Positions 9,876-17,753 of a stretch of 33,419 nt of DNA are shown in pieces. The stretch is from NCBI GenBank assembly GCA_947176915.1, contig CAMWSM010000024.1:1-33419 (forward strand), in the 5' to 3' direction. Below the pieces are notes generated by a model that was given only the letters and a program-made list of their open reading frames with translations, had not been told where the DNA came from and ran no database searches. The DNA comes from an uncultured Porphyromonadaceae bacterium. Its GTDB lineage: Bacteria > Bacteroidota > Bacteroidia > Bacteroidales > Muribaculaceae. The translations under genes were made by a program, and so were the position numbers. Every line of letters begins with the position of its first letter. Positions within the stretch are counted from its first letter, which is position 1.

Positions 9876-10927
9876 TTATAAGCAATATGTTCCCCTCCTC
9901 TAAAGATCCATATTATGGAACATTTGTAAAAATGTTCTACGAGGATTTACGTAAGGTTAATCATATATCAGTGAAACTGATTGCTATAAAAGGTCGTAAA
10001 TTCTCTTTAGTCGCAAAGATCATGGCTTATCTAAGCTTTTATTTCCAGATATTCTATTACGTAAGCTTTTATAATTATAAATTCATTTATGTTCATACCA
10101 TATCTCATCCGACTCCCCCTCTAAGAATAATATCTTTTTTTAAAAAATTACCTATTATTTACAACATACATGGAGATGATCTACTTACGACTACTTCCTT
10201 AGCTGAAAAACTGTTAGAATTTGCAAAACCCCTACTTAAAACAGCTAAAGCGATTGTAGTACCTTCTGAATATTTTAAGGAAGTATTATTTTCTAAAATT
10301 CCATTTACAAAAACAAGAAAAGTTATTATTTCTCCTTCTGGAGGAGTTGCCAAAGAATTTTATTGTAAAAAACATCCTGTGAATTCTGTGCCTTTGCTGG
10401 GCTACGTATCTCGAATTGACGAAGGTAAAGGATGGTCAACAATGATAGAAGCTTTAAAAATACTAAAAAATGATAATGTCATCTTTAAAGCGCAATTCTT
10501 TGGAAGAGGAGACCAAGCTTCATTATTAGAAAAAGAGATTTTTAATTCCGGCTTGAATGATTATGTAAGTTTTGAAGGGCCAAAAAGCCATTCTGAATTA
10601 CCTTATATATACTCTCAGTTTGATCTATTTATTTTTCCTACTCAACGAGCAGGAGAAAGTTTGGGATTAGTTGGATTAGAAGCAATGGCAGCGAGCACCC
10701 CTGTTATTGGAAGTGATATTGCCGGTTTAAGGACTTACATAATAAATGGGGAAAATGGATTCCTATTCCCCCCTGGCGATGCAAAAAAATTAGCGGAAAA
10801 GATCAAAGAATATCTATTGTTGTCTAAAGATAAAAAAGAATTAATGAGGTCGAACGCATATAAGACTGCTTTGGATTATGAATCATCATTAGTGAATAAT
10901 CTCCTTTTCAAAAAAATATTAGGGTGA
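9848..10927 (+). CDS. GT4-family glycosyltransferase
   Basis: 359 residues from the ATG at 9848 (MSNQSQKILVISNMFPSSKD). The reading frame stays open to an ATG at 9737, but that stretch lies wholly inside the polymerase gene and reads as non-coding in this frame, so I use the later start. The N-terminus is a Rossmann-like donor domain. The C-terminal domain has LGYVSRIDEGKGWSTMIEAL and the EX7E signature GESLGLVGLEAMAASTPVIG (about residues 275-295), typical of GT4 retaining transferases. It probably acts on the same lipid-linked repeat unit as the other transferases. Two bases separate it from the next gene. Confidence 0.87.
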   Translation: MSNQSQKILVISNMFPSSKDPYYGTFVKMFYEDLRKVNHISVKLIAIKGRKFSLVAKIMAYLSFYFQIFYYVSFYNYKFIYVHTISHPTPPLRIISFFKKLPIIYNIHGDDLLTTTSLAEKLLEFAKPLLKTAKAIVVPSEYFKEVLFSKIPFTKTRKVIISPSGGVAKEFYCKKHPVNSVPLLGYVSRIDEGKGWSTMIEALKILKNDNVIFKAQFFGRGDQASLLEKEIFNSGLNDYVSFEGPKSHSELPYIYSQFDLFIFPTQRAGESLGLVGLEAMAASTPVIGSDIAGLRTYIINGENGFLFPPGDAKKLAEKIKEYLLLSKDKKELMRSNAYKTALDYESSLVNNLLFKKILG

Positions 10928-10928
10928 A

Positions 10929-11459
10929 ATGAATTATAGATTATACTTTGGACTTCCTTTTTATTTTCTGTCCTACTACCTTCCCTCGCCTTACCTTCCA
11001 ATTATTGGTAAATTTTGTTCAAGAATCCGTTCTACAATCCTTCATTTCATAAATCCCCATATATCCCAAAAATCCACAATCGGAAAAAGGTGTTACTTTG
11101 GAAACCCTCAGAATTTACATATTGTTTCGGGATCAAGTATAGGAAATGATTTTAAAATGCATAATAGCTTTGTAATAATCGATAAGAATGTAATGATTGC
11201 CTCTGATGTCAATATTTGGGGAGGAGGTCATTATACTTCTGATACTTCCTTACCTATGATTTCTCAAGGCGATATTGGTAAAACCTCGCTAATTATTGAA
11301 GAAGATGTTTGGATTGGAGCAAGGACCACAATTTTAGCTAAAGGCCAAATAATTGGAAAAGGCTCTGTAATTGGGGCAGGGAGCGTGATAACAAAGGAGG
11401 TTCCTCCGTATTCTATTTTAGCAGGAAACCCTGCTAAAATAATACGGAAAAGAAAATAA
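10929..11459 (+). CDS. Hexapeptide-repeat acyltransferase (third of three)
   Basis: 176 residues with an aromatic, hydrophobic N-terminus and a left-handed beta-helix C-terminal half (STIGKRCYFGNP, SSIGNDFKMHNS, LIIEEDVWIGARTTILAKGQ, SVIGAGSVITKEVPPYSILA). It ends in the family cap AGNPAKIIRKRK. GGGHYTSD is the likely active-site His loop, as in WcaF/VirG-type acetyltransferases. A third acyltransferase in one locus suggests that the finished glycan is heavily acylated. It lies 21 nt upstream of the GT26 gene. Confidence 0.85.
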   Translation: MNYRLYFGLPFYFLSYYLPSPYLPIIGKFCSRIRSTILHFINPHISQKSTIGKRCYFGNPQNLHIVSGSSIGNDFKMHNSFVIIDKNVMIASDVNIWGGGHYTSDTSLPMISQGDIGKTSLIIEEDVWIGARTTILAKGQIIGKGSVIGAGSVITKEVPPYSILAGNPAKIIRKRK

Positions 11460-11480
11460 AAAATTAATAATTTTTGAGTA

Positions 11481-12191
11481 ATGGAAAGTATCAATTTCTG
11501 TGGATTGACCTTTTCTGGTTTAGACCGTAAAAAAATATTGAGTAACGACTCATATTTTCAACAAATCGTAACAGTAGGAGCTGAATTTATTATTGAAGCA
11601 CAAAAGAATCCTCGACTAAAAGAGATAATTAATAAGAACACCTCAACTTTTGACGGCCAAGTTCCATATTTATTGGCAAATCTAAAAAATAATGGAACTT
11701 CCTTTGAAAAAATTTCAGGGGCTGACTTCATTTATGACATTTGCGAAAAAGCGCTACATCAAAAAGAAAGAATATTTCTATTAGGAGGAAATGAAATCAG
11801 TAATCCAGCCTCAGTAAAAAGAATGAAGGAAATGGGGATAGAAGCTGAAGGCTTAGTCACGGGGTTTATTCCATATCCTTTTCCTGAAGACCGTCTAAAA
11901 GCAATTCTTGAAAAAATAAAGGAGTTCCAGCCTACTTATCTTTTTGTTGGATTAGGTATGTGTAAACAAGAATATTTCATTGATGAAAATCGCCGGTTTC
12001 TTGAGCAAAATGGTGTAAAAATTGCCGTTGGTAGCGGAGGAACTTTTGAAGTATTTTCTGGAACAATAAAGAGAGCCCCTAAGTGGATGCAAAAAATGGG
12101 TTTAGAAGGAGTATTCAGGGTCTTTACAGATCCCTCTCTAAAAAGATTAAGAAGATTATTATCAACTATTAAGTTCATTAAATATATATAA
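11481..12191 (+). CDS. WecG/TagA/CpsF-family (GT26) glycosyltransferase
   Basis: 236 residues of the GT26 family, which transfers ManNAc (TagA) or ManNAcA (WecG) to undecaprenyl-PP-GlcNAc, the second step of teichoic acid or ECA linkage-unit synthesis. Motifs are STFDGQVPYLLANL (the DG motif with the probable catalytic Asp), KISGADFIYDICEKA, RIFLLGG, YLFVGLGMCKQEYFID and AVGSGGTFEVFSGTIKRAP, ending in the basic membrane-binding tail DPSLKRLRRLLSTIKFI. The next gene makes UDP-ManNAc, and no WecC-type dehydrogenase is present in the window, so ManNAc transfer (TagA-like) is the better guess. Confidence 0.88.
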   Translation: MESINFCGLTFSGLDRKKILSNDSYFQQIVTVGAEFIIEAQKNPRLKEIINKNTSTFDGQVPYLLANLKNNGTSFEKISGADFIYDICEKALHQKERIFLLGGNEISNPASVKRMKEMGIEAEGLVTGFIPYPFPEDRLKAILEKIKEFQPTYLFVGLGMCKQEYFIDENRRFLEQNGVKIAVGSGGTFEVFSGTIKRAPKWMQKMGLEGVFRVFTDPSLKRLRRLLSTIKFIKYI

Positions 12192-13351
12192 TGAAAAAAA
12201 TTATGCTCGTTTTTGGAACTCGGCCAGAAGCCATCAAAATGGCTCCTTTAGTAAAAGAGTTTCAAAATGAAAAAGAGGAATTCGAGACTTATGTTTGTGT
12301 TAGTGGTCAACATCGCCAAATGCTTGACCAAGTACTTGAGATTTTTGAAATCACTCCTGATTATGATTTAAATATCATGAAACCCGGACAAGATCTATAT
12401 GATGTTACAACTAATGTAATGTTAGGGCTTAGAGAGGTTTTGAAAAAAATCAAACCCAATATTGTTTTAGTCCATGGAGACACAACAACTTCCACAGCAG
12501 CTGCATTAGCGGCTTTTTATCAACAGATTCCTGTCGGACATGTGGAAGCCGGTCTTCGTACTTACAATATCTATTCTCCTTGGCCTGAAGAAATGAATCG
12601 TCAACTAACAGGACGTCTTTCTTATATAAATTTTGCACCGACCCCATTGAGTAAAGAAAATCTTATCAAAGAAAATATCAGAAATGAGAAAATAATTGTC
12701 ACTGGCAATACAGTTATTGATGCCTTGTATTGGGTGGTAGATAAGATTAACAATAATAAACAGCTTAGGGATCATCTTAAAATTCTTCTTAAGGTGGCAG
12801 GGTATGATATTTCCAGATTATCAAATGGGAGACGATTAGTTTTAATTACCGGTCACAGACGAGAAAATTTCGGGGATGGCTTCCTTTCAATTTGTAAGGC
12901 TGTCAAAACTTTATCAGAAAAATATTCTGATGTGGATTTTGTTTATCCAATGCATCTGAATCCTAATGTAAGGAAACCTATTCATGAAATTTTTGGAGAA
13001 AATTTAAAAGGATTGGGGAATATGTTCTTTATTGAGCCTCTGGAATATCTTTCTTTTGTTTATCTAATGGAAAAATCATCCATAGTATTGACTGACAGTG
13101 GTGGAATTCAAGAAGAAGCTCCTAGTTTGGGTAAACCTGTATTAGTAATGAGAGATACTACTGAACGTCCTGAAGCGTTAAAGGCAGGCACTGTAAAACT
13201 GGTTGGAACCAATTACAATAAGATTGTTTCTACAGTTTCATCGTTACTGGATAACCAGCAAAAATACGAAGAGATGGCAAAAGCAACTAATCCCTACGGG
13301 GACGGAAAAGCTTGCAAACGAATTGTAGAGTATTTGAAGGAAAAGATATAA
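12191..13351 (+). CDS. wecB: UDP-N-acetylglucosamine 2-epimerase (non-hydrolysing)
   Basis: 386 residues, full length for WecB/MnaA, which interconverts UDP-GlcNAc and UDP-ManNAc. Conserved blocks are FGTRPEAIKMAPLV, SGQHRQMLDQVLEIF, LVHGDTTTSTAAALAAFY, VGHVEAGLRT with SPWPEEMNRQLTGRL, ITGHRRENFG, and TDSGGIQEEAPSLGKPVLV followed by RDTTERPEA. The start overlaps the GT26 stop (TAATG), linking supply and use of ManNAc. It is the last gene of the glycan locus. I see no clear terminator directly after it. Confidence 0.93.
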   Translation: MKKIMLVFGTRPEAIKMAPLVKEFQNEKEEFETYVCVSGQHRQMLDQVLEIFEITPDYDLNIMKPGQDLYDVTTNVMLGLREVLKKIKPNIVLVHGDTTTSTAAALAAFYQQIPVGHVEAGLRTYNIYSPWPEEMNRQLTGRLSYINFAPTPLSKENLIKENIRNEKIIVTGNTVIDALYWVVDKINNNKQLRDHLKILLKVAGYDISRLSNGRRLVLITGHRRENFGDGFLSICKAVKTLSEKYSDVDFVYPMHLNPNVRKPIHEIFGENLKGLGNMFFIEPLEYLSFVYLMEKSSIVLTDSGGIQEEAPSLGKPVLVMRDTTERPEALKAGTVKLVGTNYNKIVSTVSSLLDNQQKYEEMAKATNPYGDGKACKRIVEYLKEKI

Positions 13352-13474
13352 AACTCAATTTAATGCACTTATATTTCTATGTTTGGTTAACATATTTTTT
13401 CAGATCTAGTTAACATTTTAAATAACTGCTCCCTCTATGTTCTTCCTCTCCAACCATCTCAGTATCGAACTCAA

Positions 13475-13720
13475 GTGCAGCCTACAGAAACTCTAAACCT
13501 AATGACTATATCAGACTCAACCGCAAAATATCCTTCAAGGGAGCAGCAGATCTCAGCTCCATTGATAGGTTTGGTGCCAATCCCATCATTATTGGTGGAG
13601 CGTATCGATGTCAATTTCTATATGGAGGTGAAAGACACCAAGGTTGAAAATAACACCTTTTCAGCCTCCTGCCTCCAGCCCGTACCGAATACTTCCAAAG
13701 GTAGAGGCGATGGTCAGTAA
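13475..13720 (+). pseudogene. Remnant of a DUF2589-family gene
   Basis: An 81-codon GTG-initiated frame whose middle reads QQISAPLIGLVPIPSLLVER followed by IDVNFYMEVKDTKVE. This resembles the conserved core of DUF2589 proteins (PLLAIVPIP then a DVDF-MEV strand), which are normally well over 150 residues long and of unknown function. The residues before and after do not look like the family. I therefore read it as a decayed or recombined fragment rather than a working gene. The family call is from memory of the motif and is moderate in confidence. Confidence 0.45.
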
Positions 13721-13815
13721 TATTACTATCCTACATAGCTTGATTACGTTGTAATTTGACAAATTAACTCAGAAGCGCTAATTCTTCCTCAAAGCCTTTT
13801 ATCTGATTTATCACG

Positions 13816-13841
13816 AGCGGGTCGCAATTTTTGCACCCGCT
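13816..13841 (+). other. Compact hairpin upstream of the ATPase gene
   Basis: AGCGGGT (13816-13822) pairs with ACCCGCT (13835-13841), and GCAA (13824-13827) pairs with TTGC (13831-13834), leaving one bulged C and a TTT loop. It sits about 40 nt before the ATPase start. It is followed by TCGCGTTTT rather than a clean T-run, so it could be a weak terminator for upstream transcription or a leader structure of the defence operon. Confidence 0.5.
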
Positions 13842-13879
13842 TCGCGTTTTAAATACGTATTTTTTATTCTGTTACAACA

Positions 13880-15913
13880 ATGAATGATGAAAGCCTAATG
13901 CTCCTTGGATTAACAGTCGATGAGGGTTGCCGTAACTATATCAAAAAAAATCTTGTGGTCGGGAAAATATATCCCTTTATTCGCTCTTTTAAAGATTTCA
14001 ACCCTGATAAACCTGTCTTTCCTTTACCATCAGATGCCAATCTTTTACCTCCAAATTTCTTTACAGACGGTCAAACTAATTTCAATGTCCAGTTCTCAGC
14101 TATTGTCGGTCCGAACGGTTCCGGCAAAAGTTCATTGATCGACATTATTATACGCCTCCTCAACAACCTCTCTTTTGCTATTGGAGAGGAGTATGACCAA
14201 ACCCATCACTTTACACCAATTTTGACCTTAAGAGCTACTCTTTATTATTCAATCGGCAGCACGCTTTATCGGTTAACACAAAAGGGTCTGAATGAAAAAC
14301 AACCGCTAAAATTAATTGACTTAAGACTGGAAAAGCTATCTAATGGTCGTTGGTCAAACCTCAAGCTGAATAAAAAGAATCTTGGAAATCTGTTTTTCTA
14401 TGCAGTTTTCCTAAATTACTCTGTACATGCATTCAACACTTCTGACTATAAGGAGGAAATGGATACGAATCTGGATTATTTCCTTAATCATGGTCATTGG
14501 CTGAATGCTTGTTTCCATAAAAATGACGGCTATCAGGCTCCTATCGTTTTAAATCCCAAGAGAACCAATGGAAACATCGACATCAACAATGAAAATCATT
14601 TGGCAAAAAGCCGTTTGGTTTCTCTGATTTTTAAAAGCGGCGCCAAGAATGATTCATCTTTCACATTCATCAACAATCATTTACGAATCTCCGCTATACG
14701 TCTATCTGTTGACAACCAGTCCGTAAAGATGAAACTGGAAAAAATGTGGAAGATATGGGGAAAAAATAAGGTAAATTTCAGTAATGGACAAAAGGCTTTC
14801 ATTTATAATGCCATACTCAATTTCTGGAAAAGAAAATATAAATTTAAGAAACAAGGTACGCAAGATCCTCTTTATGATATTGCCGTCGATTATCTTGTCT
14901 ATAAAACCTTGTCAATTGTTATCACTTATAACGCTTTTGATAAGTTTTCAGCTCTAACACCTGAACATAACCAAACGGACCGTATCCTTTGGGAACAGGA
15001 AATAGAGGAGCTGCTTGCTGAGGTGGACGATGAACCAAGCCACATCACTTTCCGTCTGCGACAGACGCTTGCCTTTCTCGTCTTTCGCCAGTATCATGTG
15101 GAGGAGGGAGAAGAAAAAGAATATCAACTTGCAGATTTCGCTGATTCGTTCATTAATCAACTTTTCTATAAAGAATGGGAAATGGCAGAACTGGCTCCAC
15201 CTCCTATATTCAATACTGAAATCATTATTAAAAATGATAGCTCTGATGAAATGTACTCTCTGTCAAAAGTCAGCTCCGGTGAGAGACAATTAGCCTATGT
15301 GACTTCTACAATCCTTTACCATCTGCGCAATATAGACTCGGTTCGCCAATCAATCCGCAGAATCAAATATCGGCATCTTTGCATTTTTCTGGATGAGATT
15401 GAACTCTATTTCCACCCGGGTTATCAGAGACTCCTGATCCAACAGATTTTAGGGGCCTTGAAATCAATTAAGCTTCCTGATATAAAATCGCTTCATTTCA
15501 TAGTGATAACGCATTCTCCTTTTATTCTTTCGGATATACCCAAGTCAAATGTTCTTTTCCTCAGGGATGCAATTCCGGATTTTAATATGCAGGAAAACAC
15601 TTTCGCCTCAAACATTCATTCGATCCTTCGCAACGGTTTCTTTATGGAAGATGGCACTATGGGTGCTTTCGCAAATAATAAGGTGAATAAACTTTTCAGA
15701 CAAATATACGATCACGAGCTTTCTCCCCATCTCAAGGAAGAAATTCTCCTGGTTAGTGAACCCGTTATCCGATCTCAGCTTCTAAAGCTATATAAAGAAT
15801 TGATTCCTTCTTATGATAACTCAGTATTGCAAAGTCTTATGAAGGAGATTGGTGCGCTTAAAACTGAAATTGAAAACCTAAAGAAAAGAAATGATAAGAA
15901 TTACAAGGGATGA
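13880..15913 (+). CDS. ABC/SMC-like AAA ATPase, Septu PtuA-like
   Basis: A 677-residue ATPase of the OLD/PtuA-like group without a TOPRIM domain. Walker A is GPNGSGKSS (G77 to S85), the ABC signature is VSSGERQLAY (about 463-472), Walker B is CIFLDEIELYFHP (about 502-514) and the H-loop is VITHSPFIL (about 541-549). The long region between Walker A and the signature is an insertion without recognisable motifs, and the C-terminus is a short coiled coil (EIGALKTEIENLKKR). It overlaps the HNH gene by 23 bases. In Septu the ATPase controls the nuclease partner against phage. The pairing supports that role here, but the exact subtype is uncertain. Confidence 0.78.
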   Translation: MNDESLMLLGLTVDEGCRNYIKKNLVVGKIYPFIRSFKDFNPDKPVFPLPSDANLLPPNFFTDGQTNFNVQFSAIVGPNGSGKSSLIDIIIRLLNNLSFAIGEEYDQTHHFTPILTLRATLYYSIGSTLYRLTQKGLNEKQPLKLIDLRLEKLSNGRWSNLKLNKKNLGNLFFYAVFLNYSVHAFNTSDYKEEMDTNLDYFLNHGHWLNACFHKNDGYQAPIVLNPKRTNGNIDINNENHLAKSRLVSLIFKSGAKNDSSFTFINNHLRISAIRLSVDNQSVKMKLEKMWKIWGKNKVNFSNGQKAFIYNAILNFWKRKYKFKKQGTQDPLYDIAVDYLVYKTLSIVITYNAFDKFSALTPEHNQTDRILWEQEIEELLAEVDDEPSHITFRLRQTLAFLVFRQYHVEEGEEKEYQLADFADSFINQLFYKEWEMAELAPPPIFNTEIIIKNDSSDEMYSLSKVSSGERQLAYVTSTILYHLRNIDSVRQSIRRIKYRHLCIFLDEIELYFHPGYQRLLIQQILGALKSIKLPDIKSLHFIVITHSPFILSDIPKSNVLFLRDAIPDFNMQENTFASNIHSILRNGFFMEDGTMGAFANNKVNKLFRQIYDHELSPHLKEEILLVSEPVIRSQLLKLYKELIPSYDNSVLQSLMKEIGALKTEIENLKKRNDKNYKG

Positions 15914-16886
15914 TATCCCCCAGATTTCGCAGGAATTTGATGCATTCCTTTCAGAATATCTTACGGATGGACGCTCAAAGAAGAAAAAAAAGACTTTATT
16001 GGATAAATGGATAAAAACCGCCTCAAAGAAAAGTGATGCGGAAAACCGGCACTATGCCCTAATGCTGACGTTCTATAAGAATGAACGTAAGAATATAGCT
16101 GCAATAAATTCACTGAATGACCTGAGGCATATCAATGCGCGATTTTATAAACATTTCCGCAATGATATTTCTGATTGGAAGAAGGCATCTAAGGATGAGA
16201 AACCAAATAAAGCCTTTGGTCTGTTTTCTAAAAAAATGTCTGATATATATTCTGACTTTATATCCTATTCCGGAGATAAGGTAAATTTAAAAAATAAAGC
16301 TATTCACAATCCGGGTGAATGGCTTGCAAAAAGATTAACTATCAGAACGTGTCCTTATTGCAACCGTCATTATACCTTTACGGTGGAAAAGAACGATAAG
16401 CGAAATTCCATCAGACCTCAATTTGATCATTTTTTGCCAAAGTCAAGATATCCTTTGACTGCCCTCTGTCTTTATAATTTAATTCCCAGTTGCCCTGATT
16501 GCAATAAGGTGAAACTTGAAAGAACACTGACTATACATCCATACGAAGATTCTTTCGATGATAAGGGATTGGAATTTGAAGCTAACTTTCTTGATTTCAG
16601 TGTTAGAATAAAAAATGGCGATACACATCCTAATGTGCAACAGCTTGCCCTAAACGAGCTCTATAGCCAGCATTATGATCTTGTGGAGGATATTTACAAG
16701 AAAGCAATTGGTTATACGAGCGATTATTACAAATCTCTGATAGATAATTTTTCCGGCTTAGGGATGACGGAAGCCGACTTGGAAAAATTAATTTGGGGAA
16801 ATTATATTTCAATTACAGATGATCTATCCCGTCCGTTTTCAAAATTCACACGTGATCTATGCCGACAATTAGGTATAATACTGTAG
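15891..16886 (+). CDS. HNH endonuclease, Septu PtuB-like
   Basis: 331 residues. A basic, helical N-terminal part (about 1-145) is followed by a zinc-stabilised HNH core: C154-P-Y-C157, QFDHFLPKSRYPLTA with D179-H180, N196 in LYNLIPS, and C201-P-D-C204-N-K-V-K. This matches the CxxC...DHFxPKSxYP...NLxxxCxxCNxxK pattern of PtuB and TIGR02646-type nucleases. The C-terminal 100 residues are probably helical and may contact the ATPase. The start lies within the ATPase gene, so the two are translationally coupled. It should cut nucleic acid once the system is triggered (family knowledge). Confidence 0.8.
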   Translation: MIRITRDDIPQISQEFDAFLSEYLTDGRSKKKKKTLLDKWIKTASKKSDAENRHYALMLTFYKNERKNIAAINSLNDLRHINARFYKHFRNDISDWKKASKDEKPNKAFGLFSKKMSDIYSDFISYSGDKVNLKNKAIHNPGEWLAKRLTIRTCPYCNRHYTFTVEKNDKRNSIRPQFDHFLPKSRYPLTALCLYNLIPSCPDCNKVKLERTLTIHPYEDSFDDKGLEFEANFLDFSVRIKNGDTHPNVQQLALNELYSQHYDLVEDIYKKAIGYTSDYYKSLIDNFSGLGMTEADLEKLIWGNYISITDDLSRPFSKFTRDLCRQLGIIL

Positions 16887-16977
16887 TTAAATCTTGTGGT
16901 CCCGATAATATGTTTATTTGCTTACGAGAATTCGGATATTGGAGGGATGGGAACCTTCCAAATTGACTTTATGAATT

Positions 16978-17388
16978 ATGGAAAGAAGGATTAAGCATTT
17001 GAAGCGTGTGGGCATCCTTCAAGATTTAGGTTGCCCTTTCGTTAGCCTTTACGTTGATATGGCTAACCGCAAACTCTTTGTTTTCTCCTTATTTTCATCT
17101 CCTGCTTCTAAAGAAAAATTGTGGGCTGCAGTTGAAGTCTCCCCCCAAGAGATAGAAGACTATTTCAATGAAAGTGTTGGATTGCTTGACTTATATTCTG
17201 AGAAAAAAGCGATCTGGTACTTTACAAAAGTAAATGGAGAATATGTTTTCTCTGAAGCTATCCAATTTATTCCATCTCATAATATGCAATGTCTGGACAA
17301 ATACGATCCTGAATTATGTGTGGATGATATTTGGATTGAAACTTTTTTGGACAGAGTGGAACATAATCGTCCCTTGGAAATATATTAG
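16978..17388 (+). CDS. Small protein downstream of the ATPase/HNH pair
   Basis: 136 residues, soluble and acidic, with no signal peptide. The pattern LGCPFVSLYVDMANRKLFVF then WAAVEVSPQEIEDYFNESVG resembles the layout of DUF6575-like small proteins, but I recall this only loosely. The start ATG is 91 nt after the HNH gene on the same strand with no terminator between, so it may be a third component, a regulator or a passenger of the defence operon. Its function is unknown. Confidence 0.6.
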   Translation: MERRIKHLKRVGILQDLGCPFVSLYVDMANRKLFVFSLFSSPASKEKLWAAVEVSPQEIEDYFNESVGLLDLYSEKKAIWYFTKVNGEYVFSEAIQFIPSHNMQCLDKYDPELCVDDIWIETFLDRVEHNRPLEIY

Positions 17389-17539
17389 GTTATTTAACAA
17401 ATTTTTCCGATTATGAATGATGAAAGATTCAAGGTCATGGTTGTAAGTTATAGTCCCGGGCCTTAATAGTAAGAAATAATATAATTCTTATTGGGCCTCT
17501 CTCTGCCATTTAAATAATATTTACTGCAAAATTAAGGAT

Positions 17540-17581
17540 AAGAGCATAGTTGATAAACATACCGGCTATGCTCTTTTTCTT
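17540..17581 (+). terminator. Intrinsic terminator after the defence-type operon
   Basis: AAGAGCATAG (17540-17549) pairs perfectly with CTATGCTCTT (17566-17575) across a 16-nt loop and runs into TTTTTCTT. It is placed to end transcription coming from 13880-17388. Confidence 0.75.
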
Positions 17582-17635
17582 GATGCCATGATTCTTTATC
17601 TTAAAAGGATATACAAATATCCTTTTGTTTCCACC

Positions 17636-17671
17636 AATCGTCCTGTGGTTCGCGCGAAGCGCGAATACCCC
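17636..17671 (+). repeat. Interspersed palindromic repeat, copy 1
   Basis: About 36 nt beginning AATCGTCCTGTGG and containing the perfect inverted repeat TTCGCGC-GAA-GCGCGAA, then TACCCC. It matches copies at 19167-19202 (one mismatch by eye) and 19276-19313 (a few changes). The three copies bracket the DnaB-like gene and the structured non-coding region. Confidence 0.85.
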
Positions 17672-17731
17672 CGCACTCCTATTCTAAAATATAAAATGGC
17701 AACTTATCATTACCTCTCCCCCGCCTTATCC

Positions 17732-17739
17732 TACTTTTG
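17732..17739 (+). promoter_or_regulatory. Putative -7 element of the DnaB-like gene
   Basis: TACTTTTG fits the Bacteroidetes primary sigma -7 consensus TAnnTTTG and lies 14 nt before the ATG at 17754. No good TTTG box is found about 20 nt upstream. The very short leader is unusual but possible. Confidence 0.45.
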
Positions 17740-17753
17740 CATAAAAACTAATT

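Larger units (their letters stand above)
13352..13879. other. Intergenic scar between glycan locus and defence-type operon
   Basis: This 528-nt stretch has no intact gene. It holds two copies of GTTAACAT about 25 bp apart (near 13387 and 13411), a DUF2589-like fragment (13475-13720) and a compact hairpin (13816-13841). The frames around the fragment are broken by stops, which suggests decayed coding sequence at a boundary between modules. Confidence 0.5.
17389..17753. other. Gap with tiny frame, hairpins and a repeat copy
   Basis: No convincing gene lies here. At 17413 an 17-codon frame (MNDERFKVMVV...) starts with the same 14 bases as the ATPase gene. An imperfect hairpin follows at about 17458-17496 (GGGCC arms with AAGAA/TTCTT), then a clear terminator (17540-17581), a copy of the interspersed palindromic repeat (17636-17671) and the promoter of the next gene. 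Confidence 0.5.

Noticed and set aside
13816..16886. A retron-Septu system, with the hairpin before the ATPase as part of an msr-msd RNA
   Set aside because: No reverse transcriptase gene is present anywhere in the window and the hairpin is short, so a plain ATPase/HNH pair is the better reading.
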